From Solicoccozyma terricola (lineage: Eukaryota; Basidiomycota; Tremellomycetes; Filobasidiales; Piskurozymaceae): 64,000 bases of DNA. The stretch covers positions 210,084 to 274,083 of the forward strand of contig BCLD01000018.1 in the NCBI GenBank assembly GCA_001600875.1. Direction: 5' to 3'. This document shows positions 11,612 to 21,072 of this stretch, piece by piece; within the stretch, counting starts at the first letter, position 1, and the number at the start of each line of letters is the position of its first letter. The notes beneath the pieces were generated by a model. It was not told where the DNA came from, made no database searches, and worked only from the letters and a program-made list of their open reading frames with translations. The position numbers and the translations under genes are program-made.

Positions 11612-12401
11612 GGAGACGGAGCAGACAGCGGATGGAGAACAAAGGGAGTTTTTGGAAAAGAGGTCAGCGATATGAATGAAATAATGAGATATGGGCAGGG
11701 GGAAACGACAACCCACTTTTGACGAATATCTTCAACTTCAGGTCTCCATGGCATATAAGATTCCAATAGATTCGTTAAAACCGGTGTTTGTCGTTTGACC
11801 TCTCTGTATGAAGATATTTCGAATCAGAAAAGATAAAAGGGGGGGAGGTTTGCAAAGGGATGTTTTAGTTCAGAAAGATGTTTCGTTCGGAATGATTATA
11901 CGAGCATGATGGTCTTCGTTTCGCGAACAAAACGCTCCGCAAAGAGACGGAGTACCCGCCTCACTAGCGAAGAAATAAGGACGGAGAAGGAAGAGTATAG
12001 TGCTCGCTACGCTCGCAAGAGCTTCTTCGTTCCACTCCGAGATGTATTGGTCCTTCGGCTCAGTCAACTCACCTCGACAACGAAGAAGCAGTATCCACCT
12101 CTGCTCTCCTACTACCACCACCACCAATCCCAACCCTACTACTAACAACAACACCAGCACCAGCAACACCGCCAGCACCATCCCCACCCCTACTCCTTCT
12201 ATTCCTCCTCAAATCCTCTCCCGACCCCGTATCAAAAAGAACCCCTGTGCCACCCCCACCTCTTCCACCTCTTCCACCACCTCTCCCTCCGCCTCTCCCA
12301 CCGGCAGGACCTCGTCCTCCTCCTGGTACCAACCCACCACCAGGCGTACCGAGATTGGAACCACCTCGAGTTGGAGTTCGAGATCCACCGCGGGAAGACA
12401 T
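8454..12401 (-). CDS. Est1/SMG7-type protein (telomerase-binding / nonsense-mediated decay)
   Basis: Member of the Est1/SMG5-6-7 family: a 14-3-3-like TPR domain followed by a helical DNA/RNA-binding domain. Exon 1 (12073-12401) is a Gly/Arg-rich RGG-like leader. Exon 2 (11717-11803) and exon 3 (from 11446) give LRQAHYSLITLHP and a TPR-like helical region with a poly-Gln stretch. Next come the family signatures KALICLGDLERYKEQY and FYEVARGLSPDNG, the helical domain (about 9520-10600), an acidic segment with runs of Asp/Glu, and a Gly/Pro/Ser-rich C-terminal tail ending SPFGS. Phases of the first three exons agree. The combination fits SMG7/Ebs1 or Est1; there is no visible PIN nuclease domain, so SMG6 is unlikely. 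Intron 1 (11804-12072) contains a hairpin-rich element. Intron 2 (11447-11716) contains a giant C tract on the coding strand. Confidence 0.8.
11486..11610. repeat. Giant G (+) / C (-) homopolymer tract in SMG7 intron 2
   Basis: G48, AAA, G19, a short T-rich break, then G41. On the coding (minus) strand it is poly(C), beginning about 40 nt upstream of the 3' splice site at 11447. It makes up nearly half of a 270-nt intron. The true length may differ because such runs are hard to sequence. Confidence 0.9.
11885..12060 (-). repeat. Hairpin-prone element in SMG7 intron 1 (copy C)
   Basis: On the coding strand, soon after the intron-1 donor at 12072, it holds GCGAGCGTAGCGAGCAC followed by CTATACTCTTCCTTCTCC. 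This matches unit and spacer of the element in the Hem25 intron. Further imperfect GCGGAGCG units follow. Confidence 0.55.
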
Positions 12402-12724
12402 GTGATGTGGGATGTTATGAATAGGATGAGATGGTGTGGAGGGATGTGTGGACAACGATGGGAGGGTGTCACTTGTTGATGATGGACGAGGACATGGTGG
12501 CCTGACTGAACTGAATGGGAAGGGTGTGTGTGGACTGTCCAGCGGACGATCGCAGGCCGAGACCTGGGTGGGACAGTTTGATAAGTGACACGTCATCATC
12601 GAGCTGAGACGTACCGCGGTACTACTGCGGCGGGGGTGGGAGTGGAGTAGTCCTGCTACAGTCATGCTGAATAATAGACCAAGCTGTTTCTAGCTGCACG
12701 TGATCCTTATCCACGTGGGACCGG
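12402..12724. promoter_or_regulatory. Divergent promoter of SMG7-like and Hem25 genes
   Basis: A 323-nt spacer between two divergent start codons. Two CACGTG cores lie at 12697-12702 and 12712-12717, only 8-28 nt before the chosen Hem25 start, which favours the later in-frame ATG at 12803 or a very short leader. Confidence 0.5.
12697..12717. promoter_or_regulatory. Paired CACGTG sites
   Basis: Two CACGTG hexamers 15 nt apart between divergent genes; candidate bHLH factor sites. Confidence 0.5.
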
Positions 12725-14996
12725 ATGGATCGAAATGTCTCAACTGGGGACATGCCATACATTCAACGATCTACACCCCTACCTCGCTCTTTCTCATCGA
12801 CAATGGTATCCCCAGACCCCACCATCCTCTCCATCCCTGCAATCACCCTCATCCCCATCGTCATACCATCACGGAACAATAAAGCACATCATCATCTGAT
12901 GTCTGGGGCGCTCTCGGGGTTGGCATCTTCAGTCTTGTTACAGCCATTGGATCTGTTGAAGACTAGGATGCAGCAAGGGGTGGGAGTGGCCGGGGGTAGT
13001 GGAGGGGGAAGGAAAGGGAAAGGGAGGTGAGTGGGGTGTTGGAGGATATCACGCTCGCGTTAGCGCCGGCTTCCTTCTCCAGCCAAAGCGACCAATATGT
13101 CCTGGACGCTACGTAGCGAGGCACTATCTCCTCTTCCGAGCGCAGCGAGCACAATTTCCTCAGCGTAGCGAAGTTTCTCTCGCTCGCGAGATGTCGAGGT
13201 CTATTCGGAGAGCGAAGCGAGCAATACCCTCTTGCAAAGATAGTGAGCCGATCTCAGCGAGCACTCATCTCTCATCTCTTCGCGAGGGAAGCGAACACTA
13301 TGCTCCTCTTCACTGAACATAGCGAAGAGCGAAAAGATTCTGATCTTGAGCGAACGTAACGAGTGGTACTCTCTTTGCGAGTTGGACGAGCCCTTTTTTT
13401 ATTTTTCTCTGCGGAACGAAAAGACTTTTGTTTTGTCTTTCGGGAACATAATGAGAAATGCTTTGTTCCGGGCGTCACTCCTCGTACCGATGTCGACTTG
13501 TTATCTCCGGCGATAGGAGCTAAATTGCCAGTTTTCCATCAGACTATTGTGTTCCTTGCTTTGATTACGATTGAATGGACGACTGAACAGGTCTTTATTT
13601 TATTTTGCAAACCCCGCGGGGATTTTCAGACAGATATATCCAGTATTCAAACAGGTGATTATAGATGATGGTATACAGGGATTATGGAGAGGAACAGTAC
13701 CCACGATAGCTCGGTGAGTTGTTAATTAGATCGTCTAACTTGTAACCTATTAACCCTATGTTTTGGTTTTTCGTCCCTGTGTTAGTAACGTACCAGGAGT
13801 AGCAGTTTATTTCTACCTCTTATCAGAAATCAGATACATGATGTCAACTACTGGATTTTTCTCAATTCAACGACAACAACAACGACAACAACAACATGAA
13901 TCACAAGCAAGCACACAAGACTCATCGCCGTTGGCGAACTCGCTGATACCATCAATACCAATAACATCACAATCAAACGTGACAACACCAACAACATCCT
14001 CTCCATCCAAATCATCAGCTCTTCCTACTCTCTCACCATCTGGTAATCTATTAGCAGGTGCGATCGCACGTACTTCTGTGGGATTCGTATTAAGTCCTAT
14101 CACCGTCGTTAAATCGAGATATGAGGTGAGTTTCCCTTTTTGCTTTCCCCGTCTGTCCATGACTTTGTTGCGATATTGATAAACAACAATGTTAAACTAA
14201 AATCCAAAAAAAAACCCACTTTGTCTTTTCATTCCTTTTCTCTCCTTTGCGCTTATTAATTCCAATAGTCCAACCTCTATCCATCATACACTTCAGTACC
14301 TAAAGCTCTAACATCAATAGTTCGAAATCAAGGTATAAAAGGTCTCTTTCAAGGATTCACAGCGACGGCGATTCGAGATGCACCGTATGCGGGTATATAT
14401 GTCGTCTTTTATGAAGAAGGGAAAATGTTCGCCGGTGAGCTTTTGGTCTTGGGAGGCGTTGGGGGGGGGGGGGGGGGGTAAGGCGCACAAGGAGGGGGAT
14501 GATGGCTGATGTGGGTGTGTGTGATTTTAAAGATAAACTGTTAAAGCCGGAATGGGGAATACCATACGCAGCGATACATACTGTATCTGGGATGTCAGCT
14601 GCTGCGTTAGCTACGCTAGCTACTAGTCCCGCTGATTGTGTAAAAGTGAGTGATTCTGGGGGAAAAAAATTCGTAATTTAAAATGACTTATTTACGGTAC
14701 GGCGGTGGAACAGACGAGGATGCAAGTGTTACCATTAGCGAATCCGACAATCCGAGCGGCCATTTCAAGTATTTATCATGTACGTCGTCCCCCCACCGCT
14801 TCGTATATTTACGTCGTTGTGCGTCCGCTCATTTGTGTTGTGTGGATTCTCTCTCGGACAGGATCGAGGTCTTCCAGGATTTCTATCCGGTGCGACGTTA
14901 CGCATCTCGAGAAAAGCAGCGAGTAGTGCTATCGGGTGGACGGTTTATGAAGGTTTATTGTTGTTTATGAGGGATAAAGGGTTATTGGGGCGGTGA
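12725..14996 (+). CDS. HEM25: Mitochondrial glycine carrier (SLC25A38/Hem25-like)
   Basis: Inner-membrane mitochondrial carrier that imports glycine for heme synthesis. About seven exons give three carrier repeats. Repeat 1 has SGALSGLAS and QPLDLLKTR. Repeat 2 has [11 protein letters not shown], with Thr where carriers usually have Asp/Glu, as known in Hem25. Repeat 3 has SPADCVKTRMQ. Connecting segments [19 protein letters not shown] and [18 protein letters not shown] fit this subfamily. The last exon ends KGLLGR at 14994. The start is either 12725 or the in-frame ATG at 12803. Intron 1 (13027-13629, 603 nt) is an outlier in length and holds the largest hairpin element. A low-complexity insert of roughly 60 residues (Gln/Ser/Thr/Pro-rich, about 13870-14045) separates repeats 1 and 2, on the loop side. 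A G18 run sits in a later intron. Confidence 0.88.
13050..13480 (+). repeat. Hairpin-prone tandem-like element in Hem25 intron 1 (copy B)
   Basis: At least eight units of the type GCGNAGCGAGC are spaced roughly 25-35 nt, for example CGAGCGCAGCGAGCAC (about 13137) and GAGCGAAGCGAGCAAT (about 13209). Each is followed by a CT-rich spacer like ACTATCTCCTCTTC. Each unit is nearly self-complementary (CGCT...AGCG). The element begins about 25 nt after the donor and fills most of the intron. Confidence 0.65.
14461..14478. repeat. Poly(G) run in a Hem25 intron
   Basis: G18 shortly after a GTGAGC donor, on the coding strand. This orientation is opposite to that in the SMG7 intron. Confidence 0.9.
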
Positions 14997-15374
14997 TGAC
15001 AAGGACAAAAGCACGGGGAATTAAAAACACCAACATACCAACGTCGGAGGAAAGAACAACGCGAAGAAAGAAGCATTACTACGGATCGGAACTGAGCATT
15101 ATTCTACGGACAAGATATTCGACATCCACCACTCAACGTTTTCAAGGTATCGGAATCAAAACGGCACGTATACATCGTATCGGAGTATTTCACTACAAGT
15201 AATGTCGCGCCAACGCATGCTAGTGTATACAACAACCGCCGGATGAAAAGAAGGGAGGGAGGTCATAGATACAGTAGATGTCATGTCGGGAGTCGCTCGT
15301 TCGAAGGGCGCGTAAGAGTTGCTGAGCATGTCGTGAGAAGTAACATGGGGTGTAAGGGTAGACATAAGGAATAT
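14997..15374. other. Convergent spacer, Hem25 / kinase 3' ends
   Basis: 378 nt between two facing stop codons. It should contain both 3' UTRs. No gene or notable repeat seen. Confidence 0.5.
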
Positions 15375-18077
15375 TCATGACCCGCCGAGAGGCCACTTGA
15401 GACGGAGACCATCAAGCCCTGCGGTTGTTCAAGGGCGTCGTTAGCGCTCATCATTTTGTTGCCAGATCCCAACGGCACCCACATCGCAGATATAGTAGAT
15501 CAGCGAGCTGACTGCGCTGTTTTGTCGCAGCTACCAGCGGTACTGGCTCATCCGCGACCGCGGAACTTTCCATCTTCACGCCAACGTCGCAACGGAAGGT
15601 ATCGCGCACGTCGGCGACAAGGTGGCGGTTGCGTGTGCCACGGGTGAGGTGGGCCCGAACTGTGCCGTTGCTGCGGGGAGGCAATAACGATAACAAACGG
15701 TTAGGGATGTATGAGGAACCAAGGAGACGGTCCTAACCCACTCTCGGAATCCCGCCAGAACATCCACCATCAGCTTGTTCGCGAGATCGGGATTCGACTC
15801 GATCAGGGTGGAAAATCCTTGCTGGATTGTTTCAAGCGCGCGTCGATCCTGCGACGATGTTGCATCGGCGATATTCTGTGAGGCGAGGGCTATGAGCAGG
15901 AGATTCACGGCGGTCCTCCGCAGCTCTATTTACCCGAGCGATGGTTGGCATCAGAACCTCGTCGACGATAGGCCCCGCGGGATGGCGAGGCCGCACCACC
16001 GCAGCGGCGGCCCTGACAGTATCCCTGTTCAGCCGGACGGTTCTACAGAGCCAAACTCCGTGTGAGCGCGATCTGAGGCAATCCTGCCAGTTAATAATGA
16101 CTCACCCTCGCTCTGATTGACCTCCTTCAGAATCAGGCGCCCCTGACAGGACAGCGAAAGGGGACGAAGAGTGCGGCGGTGTTAGAAGCTCGGGTAATGA
16201 CTCTCGAGAGGTATCGCGATTGCCTCGCACGATTCGCGGGATCTCGATAGGCATCTGTAACGGGCAGCCGGTGGGGGGGGGGGGGGAGAGGAAGAAGTCG
16301 TTAGAAATGTAATTCTGGACGTGCGGTGTGCATTGCCACTCACCCCTTCAAACGTCTTGATCGTACTGTACCCATGCTCAACATCAACTTTGTCCAGTCG
16401 CTGCCGCTCTTCCTCTCTCCCGTCCTCCTCGTACGCGTCCCCCATTGTTGGCGAGGGAAGCACGTTCATCGATGCCATCATTGTGCCGAAATCCCATCCG
16501 GCCTCACTCCGTATCGTACCATCGACCATGACGGTGAGATTATGCATCTCCGTCTTTTTTTTTCCGGCCGGGGTGCGATCCTTGTGGACTTTAAAGCGCT
16601 CGATGAGGGTGGCGAGGGAGGAAACGGAGCCAGCTGATAAGATAAAGGGGTGGTGGAGAAGTTGTCGTGCAGTGGGTCGCTATCCAAATTGGAGATGCGT
16701 GCCGCATATGATCAGCTGAAGGTCATACGCGATTTGATGAACACACAGTCCCTCACCTGCTCCGGCTCCTTCAATAAACACAGTCGAACAAAATCCTTGA
16801 AAGTAGGAGACCACGATTCGCCCTCCAACTTTGGCGGCGGGTTGTTTGGAATCGTAAACAGTACTCGCATAGGGTGTTCGTGGGAAAGAGGTGGTTCCCC
16901 ATTTGCAAACTCGATCGCTGTGATTCCCAACGACCAGATATCGGCACGGCTATCGTAGCCTGCTTGTCGAATGACCTCGGGAGCCTGGAAGGAGTGTATC
17001 CCTCCGTATTCAGCTGACAGTCCTTGCAAGAAACGCCTCAAATCAACCTCACCATCCAATAGGGCGTCCCCACTAGCGTATGACGCTTCGCAAATGTTGC
17101 TCCGAATTGAGCAGCGACTCCCAAATCTGCCAACTTGACGCTTCCGTCATCGGCAAACAGAACGTTGGCTGCCTTGACGTCTCGGTGCATCTTGCCTTGG
17201 GAATGGAGATATTCAAGGCCCAGGATCATCTCGCGGATGACGATTGAGATTTGAGATTCGAGGAGTGGGCCGGGAACAAGCTGTGGCGGAGACAACGTCG
17301 CTTTGAGGTTATCAAATTGTTTGGCGTTGAGCGTGACGTCCGCCAATCTCTCACCATATCAACACCACTTCCACCTGCGAGATATTCCAGTACGATCCAC
17401 AATTTGAAACCTCTCACGAAACTTTCAAACAATCGAGTGACGTACGGCGAGTCGCATGATTGGAGATGTGCAATTTCGAGTTGGATTTCGTCGATGTCTA
17501 TTCGAGGTAAACAGAGATAACCAGTATGCACAGTAGGGTGATGAAGTTACGCAAGAAAGAAAGGGAAGGTGACGAAGTAAAGGCAGGAGCAGAAGAGGAT
17601 TTACCACAGAGACATCAGTCATACGTCCTATCCAATGCACACGAGAAACCACAACCATTTCTATTCAAAACTCACCATCTTCCGACTCCTCCATATCTAT
17701 TACCACCCCACCATCGAACCCCCAAAAGAAAGAGTACCCAGCATCAGCAACAACATCCCCCCCCCCCCCCCCGGCCAATGCTCAACAGGCCGGAAAAAGA
17801 ACTCACTAATCTGCTTGACAGCAACCACGATCCCACGTTTTTTATCAACCGCTTTCCAAACCGTTCCGAAATTCCCTTGTCCTAATTTTTCAAGAAGGAT
17901 GAAATTGTCCGCTGGGTCTGATGTGATTGATGATGTGGTGGATGTAGAGGTGGACATGGATGAATTGGATGAAGTAGAGGATGTGGAACGTATGGGAGGT
18001 GGAGCGAGAGAGAATGATTTGGATGCGAGAGGTTGGGTGGTGGGTTGGGAGTTGGGTTTAGTGGGTTTGATAGGCAT
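15375..18077 (-). CDS. Ste20-family germinal-centre kinase (Kic1/Sid1/MST-like)
   Basis: Ser/Thr kinase probably acting in a polarity or septation (RAM/SIN-type) pathway. A Ser/Thr-rich leader starts at 18077 with MPIKPTKP. The kinase domain follows: glycine loop [18 protein letters not shown] with the ATP lysine, catalytic loop [46 protein letters not shown]. The metal-binding motif reads DLG rather than DFG. Downstream exons give [21 protein letters not shown], a [25 protein letters not shown] helical segment built across a 60-nt intron, and a C-terminal exon [13 protein letters not shown] that ends at 15375. This last join replaces an apparent in-frame stop at 15451 and restores a tail typical of fungal GCKs. 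Introns hold C16 (17757) and G14 (16273) runs. The leader upstream of 18077 probably contains UTR introns. Confidence 0.85.
16273..16286. repeat. Poly(G) run in kinase intron
   Basis: G14 on the + strand, so poly(C) on the coding strand. Confidence 0.85.
17757..17772. repeat. Poly(C) run in kinase intron
   Basis: C16 on the + strand, so poly(G) on the coding strand, after the exon that ends at VAVKQI. Confidence 0.85.
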
Positions 18078-19134
18078 GATGGAGAGTGATAGAGGTGAGT
18101 AATGACGAGTGTTGGTTCGTTGTGGGATAGGATGTATTGGGATTGGGATAAAGGCGATAGGGCTTTTTTTTCCCGGTTGATAGGTGAACCCTCCAAATCA
18201 ACGTTTTCCTTTTCAAAAATTCGTTCCAGATATTCCCACACCCCGACCCAAACTTCCCAAACCGCACCTCGATTCCCTTTTCTCTTTAATTCGTTCACTC
18301 GTTCACTCGAATAGACCCAGATTCCCTTTCACCTCACGTAAAAGAGATCCAAGGAAGGGTTCTTATGAGATGATCCGAAGGACGCGTTATCCTGATCGAT
18401 CCCAAATCGGTCGTCTGCGCGACAACCGTCGATCGTCAAACGATGGAAATGTGATCTGAGCAGAGGATGAAAGGAGATGATGGCCTGGGTACGGTTGGGT
18501 TGGGTGGTGTAGAATCCAACGAGAGCGATAGATGTACATCGATCAGCTAAATAGATCGACATAGATGAAACACAATGAAATTGCCAAACCCCCCACCCAC
18601 GGCAAACTCACTTTGGTCAATCTGCACCACCTATTTGAAAAAAGATTCCAAATGACCTTTGTCCCCTTTCACAACTTATTCGCAATGCGAAATCCCCTTT
18701 CTTTTATGTGTAACTCGATAGGTACAGGGGTTTAGAGAGATTGACCGTTTGAGACCGTTTGGGGATCGTGTTATAATACTATAGAGAAGAGGAGACAAGA
18801 GGGAGGGGTTAATCCAGACTCAGTATATTCCCTCATATCCTAAACCTATCAGACCATAAACATATCATCAACAAGGTGAAAACTCACCTCCAGATTCAAC
18901 CAAAATCCGAAAATGAAACAGATCGTTCGAGTTCAAATTCTTAAACCTTGAACGGATCGTCATTCCCCCCGTCCCCAAAATGACGTTGATGTGTGTATTA
19001 TTCAGGGAAGAATAGCTCCACGTACGACGTCCCTCAGATATCACTGTAATATACCAACGACCAAATCAGTAAACCGTCGACCCCCCAAAAAAACAAAAAT
19101 TGCCAGTCCATCCGATTCCATCGGGGTATATCCA

Positions 19135-19336
19135 CCCCCCCCCCCCCCCCCCGCCGCCCCCCCGGGCAAACAAACCAGAAAGGGGTATGAACGGGTCCCA
19201 TCCACGCGCTACTTCCAAGTGAACATCAAAGCCCTCTACTGGTATATGATGAGTGGCTATCCCTTGAAAATTCCTGATCGGTCCGTCGCCTGACCTCTGC
19301 CTGAATGTTCATTAGGGGGGTGGGGGGGGGGGGGGG
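19135..19336. repeat. Poly(C) and poly(G) runs
   Basis: C18 at 19135-19152, then a short C/G-rich tail, and G15 at 19322-19336. The pair is roughly inverted, about 170 nt apart, in the presumed kinase leader. Confidence 0.85.
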
Positions 19337-19565
19337 TGGGTATGGGTGCTGCTTTATCGACCATTTTGTTGGGGATGGAAAAGGTCCAAGCGTTGACCCC
19401 CTCGTACCCCCTATTAAACTACCATCAAACCACCGGAAGAATGAGAGGAAACTGACCTATTCGGGACGATGTGGACGGTGTGGGTGGTGGTATGTGTGAT
19501 ATGAATGAGGATGAGGATGAGTGGACTGTGGACTGTGGGCTGTATGGTTGAGTGATGTTCTCTGT

Positions 19566-19571
19566 CACGTG
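19566..19571. promoter_or_regulatory. CACGTG site
   Basis: TCACGTGT context. It lies between the 3' end of the deaminase gene and the kinase leader, a possible promoter site for a long-leader kinase transcript. Confidence 0.35.
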
Positions 19572-19665
19572 TCATGTCTCATGTCGGACGGAAGTGGAGG
19601 GCAAGGGCAACACCACATCCACATCCACATCCACATCCATCTATACAAAAAGTGTAACTACCCTC

Positions 19666-20129
19666 TCACAACCCTCGTCTAGCAGCTTTCAAACACTCCT
19701 CTTCTAATCCCGTCACATGTACAACATCCACACCACCTTCCTTCAGATCTCGAATCCCTTGACATGATACATAATCAGAAGGTTCTTGTACTCCCTTAAA
19801 GAACAGGATTTTGTATAATTTCCAAAAGCAATCAAGTTATCAGTACGTGATGGTCCCATCCTCTTTTGTTTTTTTGTTATTGAATACCAAAAAAAAAAAA
19901 AAAAAACCCCCCCCGAATCCAAAAACGGGGAAGATGGGGGAGGGTGGGAACTCACAATGAAGATTCGCTTAATACCTGATTCCAAAATCGCTTTTGAACA
20001 ACTTGGACCACCAGAAGTACGAATTGAACATGGTTCCATCGTTGAGTAAATCCATGATTCGGCTTGGATTTGGGATAGGGTTGGGGGTTGAGCGATAGGG
20101 AGTTTTGATCTGTGGGGCCGGGTGGAGGA

Positions 20130-20170
<41 letters not shown>

Positions 20171-20172
20171 CT

Positions 20173-20215
<43 letters not shown>

Positions 20216-20900
20216 AGGGACGAGGTTAGTGGAACGAGTTTGGCAGTAAGTTGTAAAAGGAGAAAAGGAAAAGAAGAAACGAAACCGAAAGAGACAAAGT
20301 AATGAGAACGGAAGAACATTGTTCGACTCCCGTTCGAAGATGATACTGGTATTTGCTCCACAACGAGAGAAGGAAAAGGAGTGCTTGGTACACTCGCGAG
20401 AGTACATCACGCTCCGACGCGCCTAAATGGCAAATCATCTTTGCTCCACGAAGATAGGAGAAAATGAATCATCGCTTTTCGCTTGTAAAGAATCAAAAGT
20501 GCTCCACTACGTTTGAATGAATGCACACTACCTCCAACGAGCGATCATATTGTTCGCGCTCCGCTCACGGAAACAGGACTTACATCGCTTTACTCAACTT
20601 CATCAATGCATTCGCTTCACCATGAGTATTCCCTTCTAATTCCCTTGAATAACCCATAGCCAATATCAATCCCTTATCTTCCCCTTCAAACGTCCTTCCA
20701 TCCTCAACATCATCGTTCGATCCAATCGCTACTTGAAACACCGGAAAGTGAGGTTCTAGAATCGAATAGAGAGAGGAGGTTGATGGGAGAAGGATGAGAG
20801 CGCCCACTGAGAATGCACCTTGACGGATGGGACTTTGGTAGGATAGGGATATACAGTATCGGAGGATGGCGATGGATAAAGAGTGACTTGAGCTTGACAT
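19666..20900 (-). CDS. Rib2-like pyrimidine deaminase (riboflavin biosynthesis)
   Basis: Zinc-dependent cytidine/deoxycytidylate deaminase fold. Three exons join in frame: 20584-20900, from 20109, and a last exon starting GVQEPSDYVSC. Zinc ligands and the catalytic Glu are in HGEANAL (end of exon 1) and PCSIRTSGGPSC (exon 2), matching the HxE...PCxxxxxxxxxC pattern of the DRAP deaminase part of fungal Rib2. The C-terminus VVHVTGLEEECLKAARRGL also fits Rib2. The product is about 200 residues and lacks the pseudouridine-synthase domain fused in yeast Rib2, so it is a stand-alone deaminase. Intron 1 (20110-20583, 474 nt) holds both a hairpin element and an 80-nt C tract. The start at 20900 is divergent from the rhomboid gene, 172 nt away. 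Confidence 0.8.
20133..20214. repeat. Giant G (+) / C (-) tract in deaminase intron 1
   Basis: G38, CT, G42. On the coding strand it is poly(C), ending about 25 nt before the 3' splice site at 20110, where a polypyrimidine tract is expected. Confidence 0.9.
20285..20575 (-). repeat. Hairpin-prone element in deaminase intron 1 (copy D)
   Basis: On the coding strand, starting within about 15 nt of the donor, it reads GTGAGCGGAGCGCGAAC, followed by more degenerate units (GTGGAGCA repeated, CGAAAAGCG) at about 30-40 nt spacing. More diverged than copies B and C. Confidence 0.45.
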
Positions 20901-21072
20901 TGTGATATGTTGGTTGGTTGGATTGAGAGAAGGAGACATACACGGACCCAGGAGTGCCCTTCTTGATGATATTAATTACGTAATCAAGCAATCCCTCGGT
21001 CTGCGGCCCACAACCCACTCCACTGAACATGGCAAGCCAGACCCCCCGACACAAACCCCCACAAACATCCTC
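20901..21072. promoter_or_regulatory. Divergent promoter, deaminase / rhomboid
   Basis: Only 172 nt separate the two start codons, so both genes must share this regulatory DNA. Confidence 0.55.

Larger units (their letters stand above)
18078..19665. other. Long spacer; probable spliced 5' leader of the kinase gene
   Basis: 1.6 kb without a supported coding exon. On the minus strand two strong donor sequences (GTGAGTTT) lie near 18605 and 18888, ahead of the kinase start at 18077, as expected for 5' UTR introns. A CACGTG core is at 19566-19571. C18 (19135-19152), G15 (19322-19336) and a CATCCA microsatellite (about 19612-19640) also lie here. Confidence 0.45.

Noticed and set aside
11294..11766. 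Long open frames rich in proline or glycine across 11290-11770
   Set aside because: They exist only because poly(C)/poly(G) has no stops; the region is an intron of the SMG7-like gene.
8454..12401. SMG6-type endonuclease
   Set aside because: No PIN nuclease domain with conserved Asp residues; the C-terminus is Gly/Pro/Ser-rich.
19952..20410. Poly-proline open frames
   Set aside because: Same cause: the C tract of deaminase intron 1.
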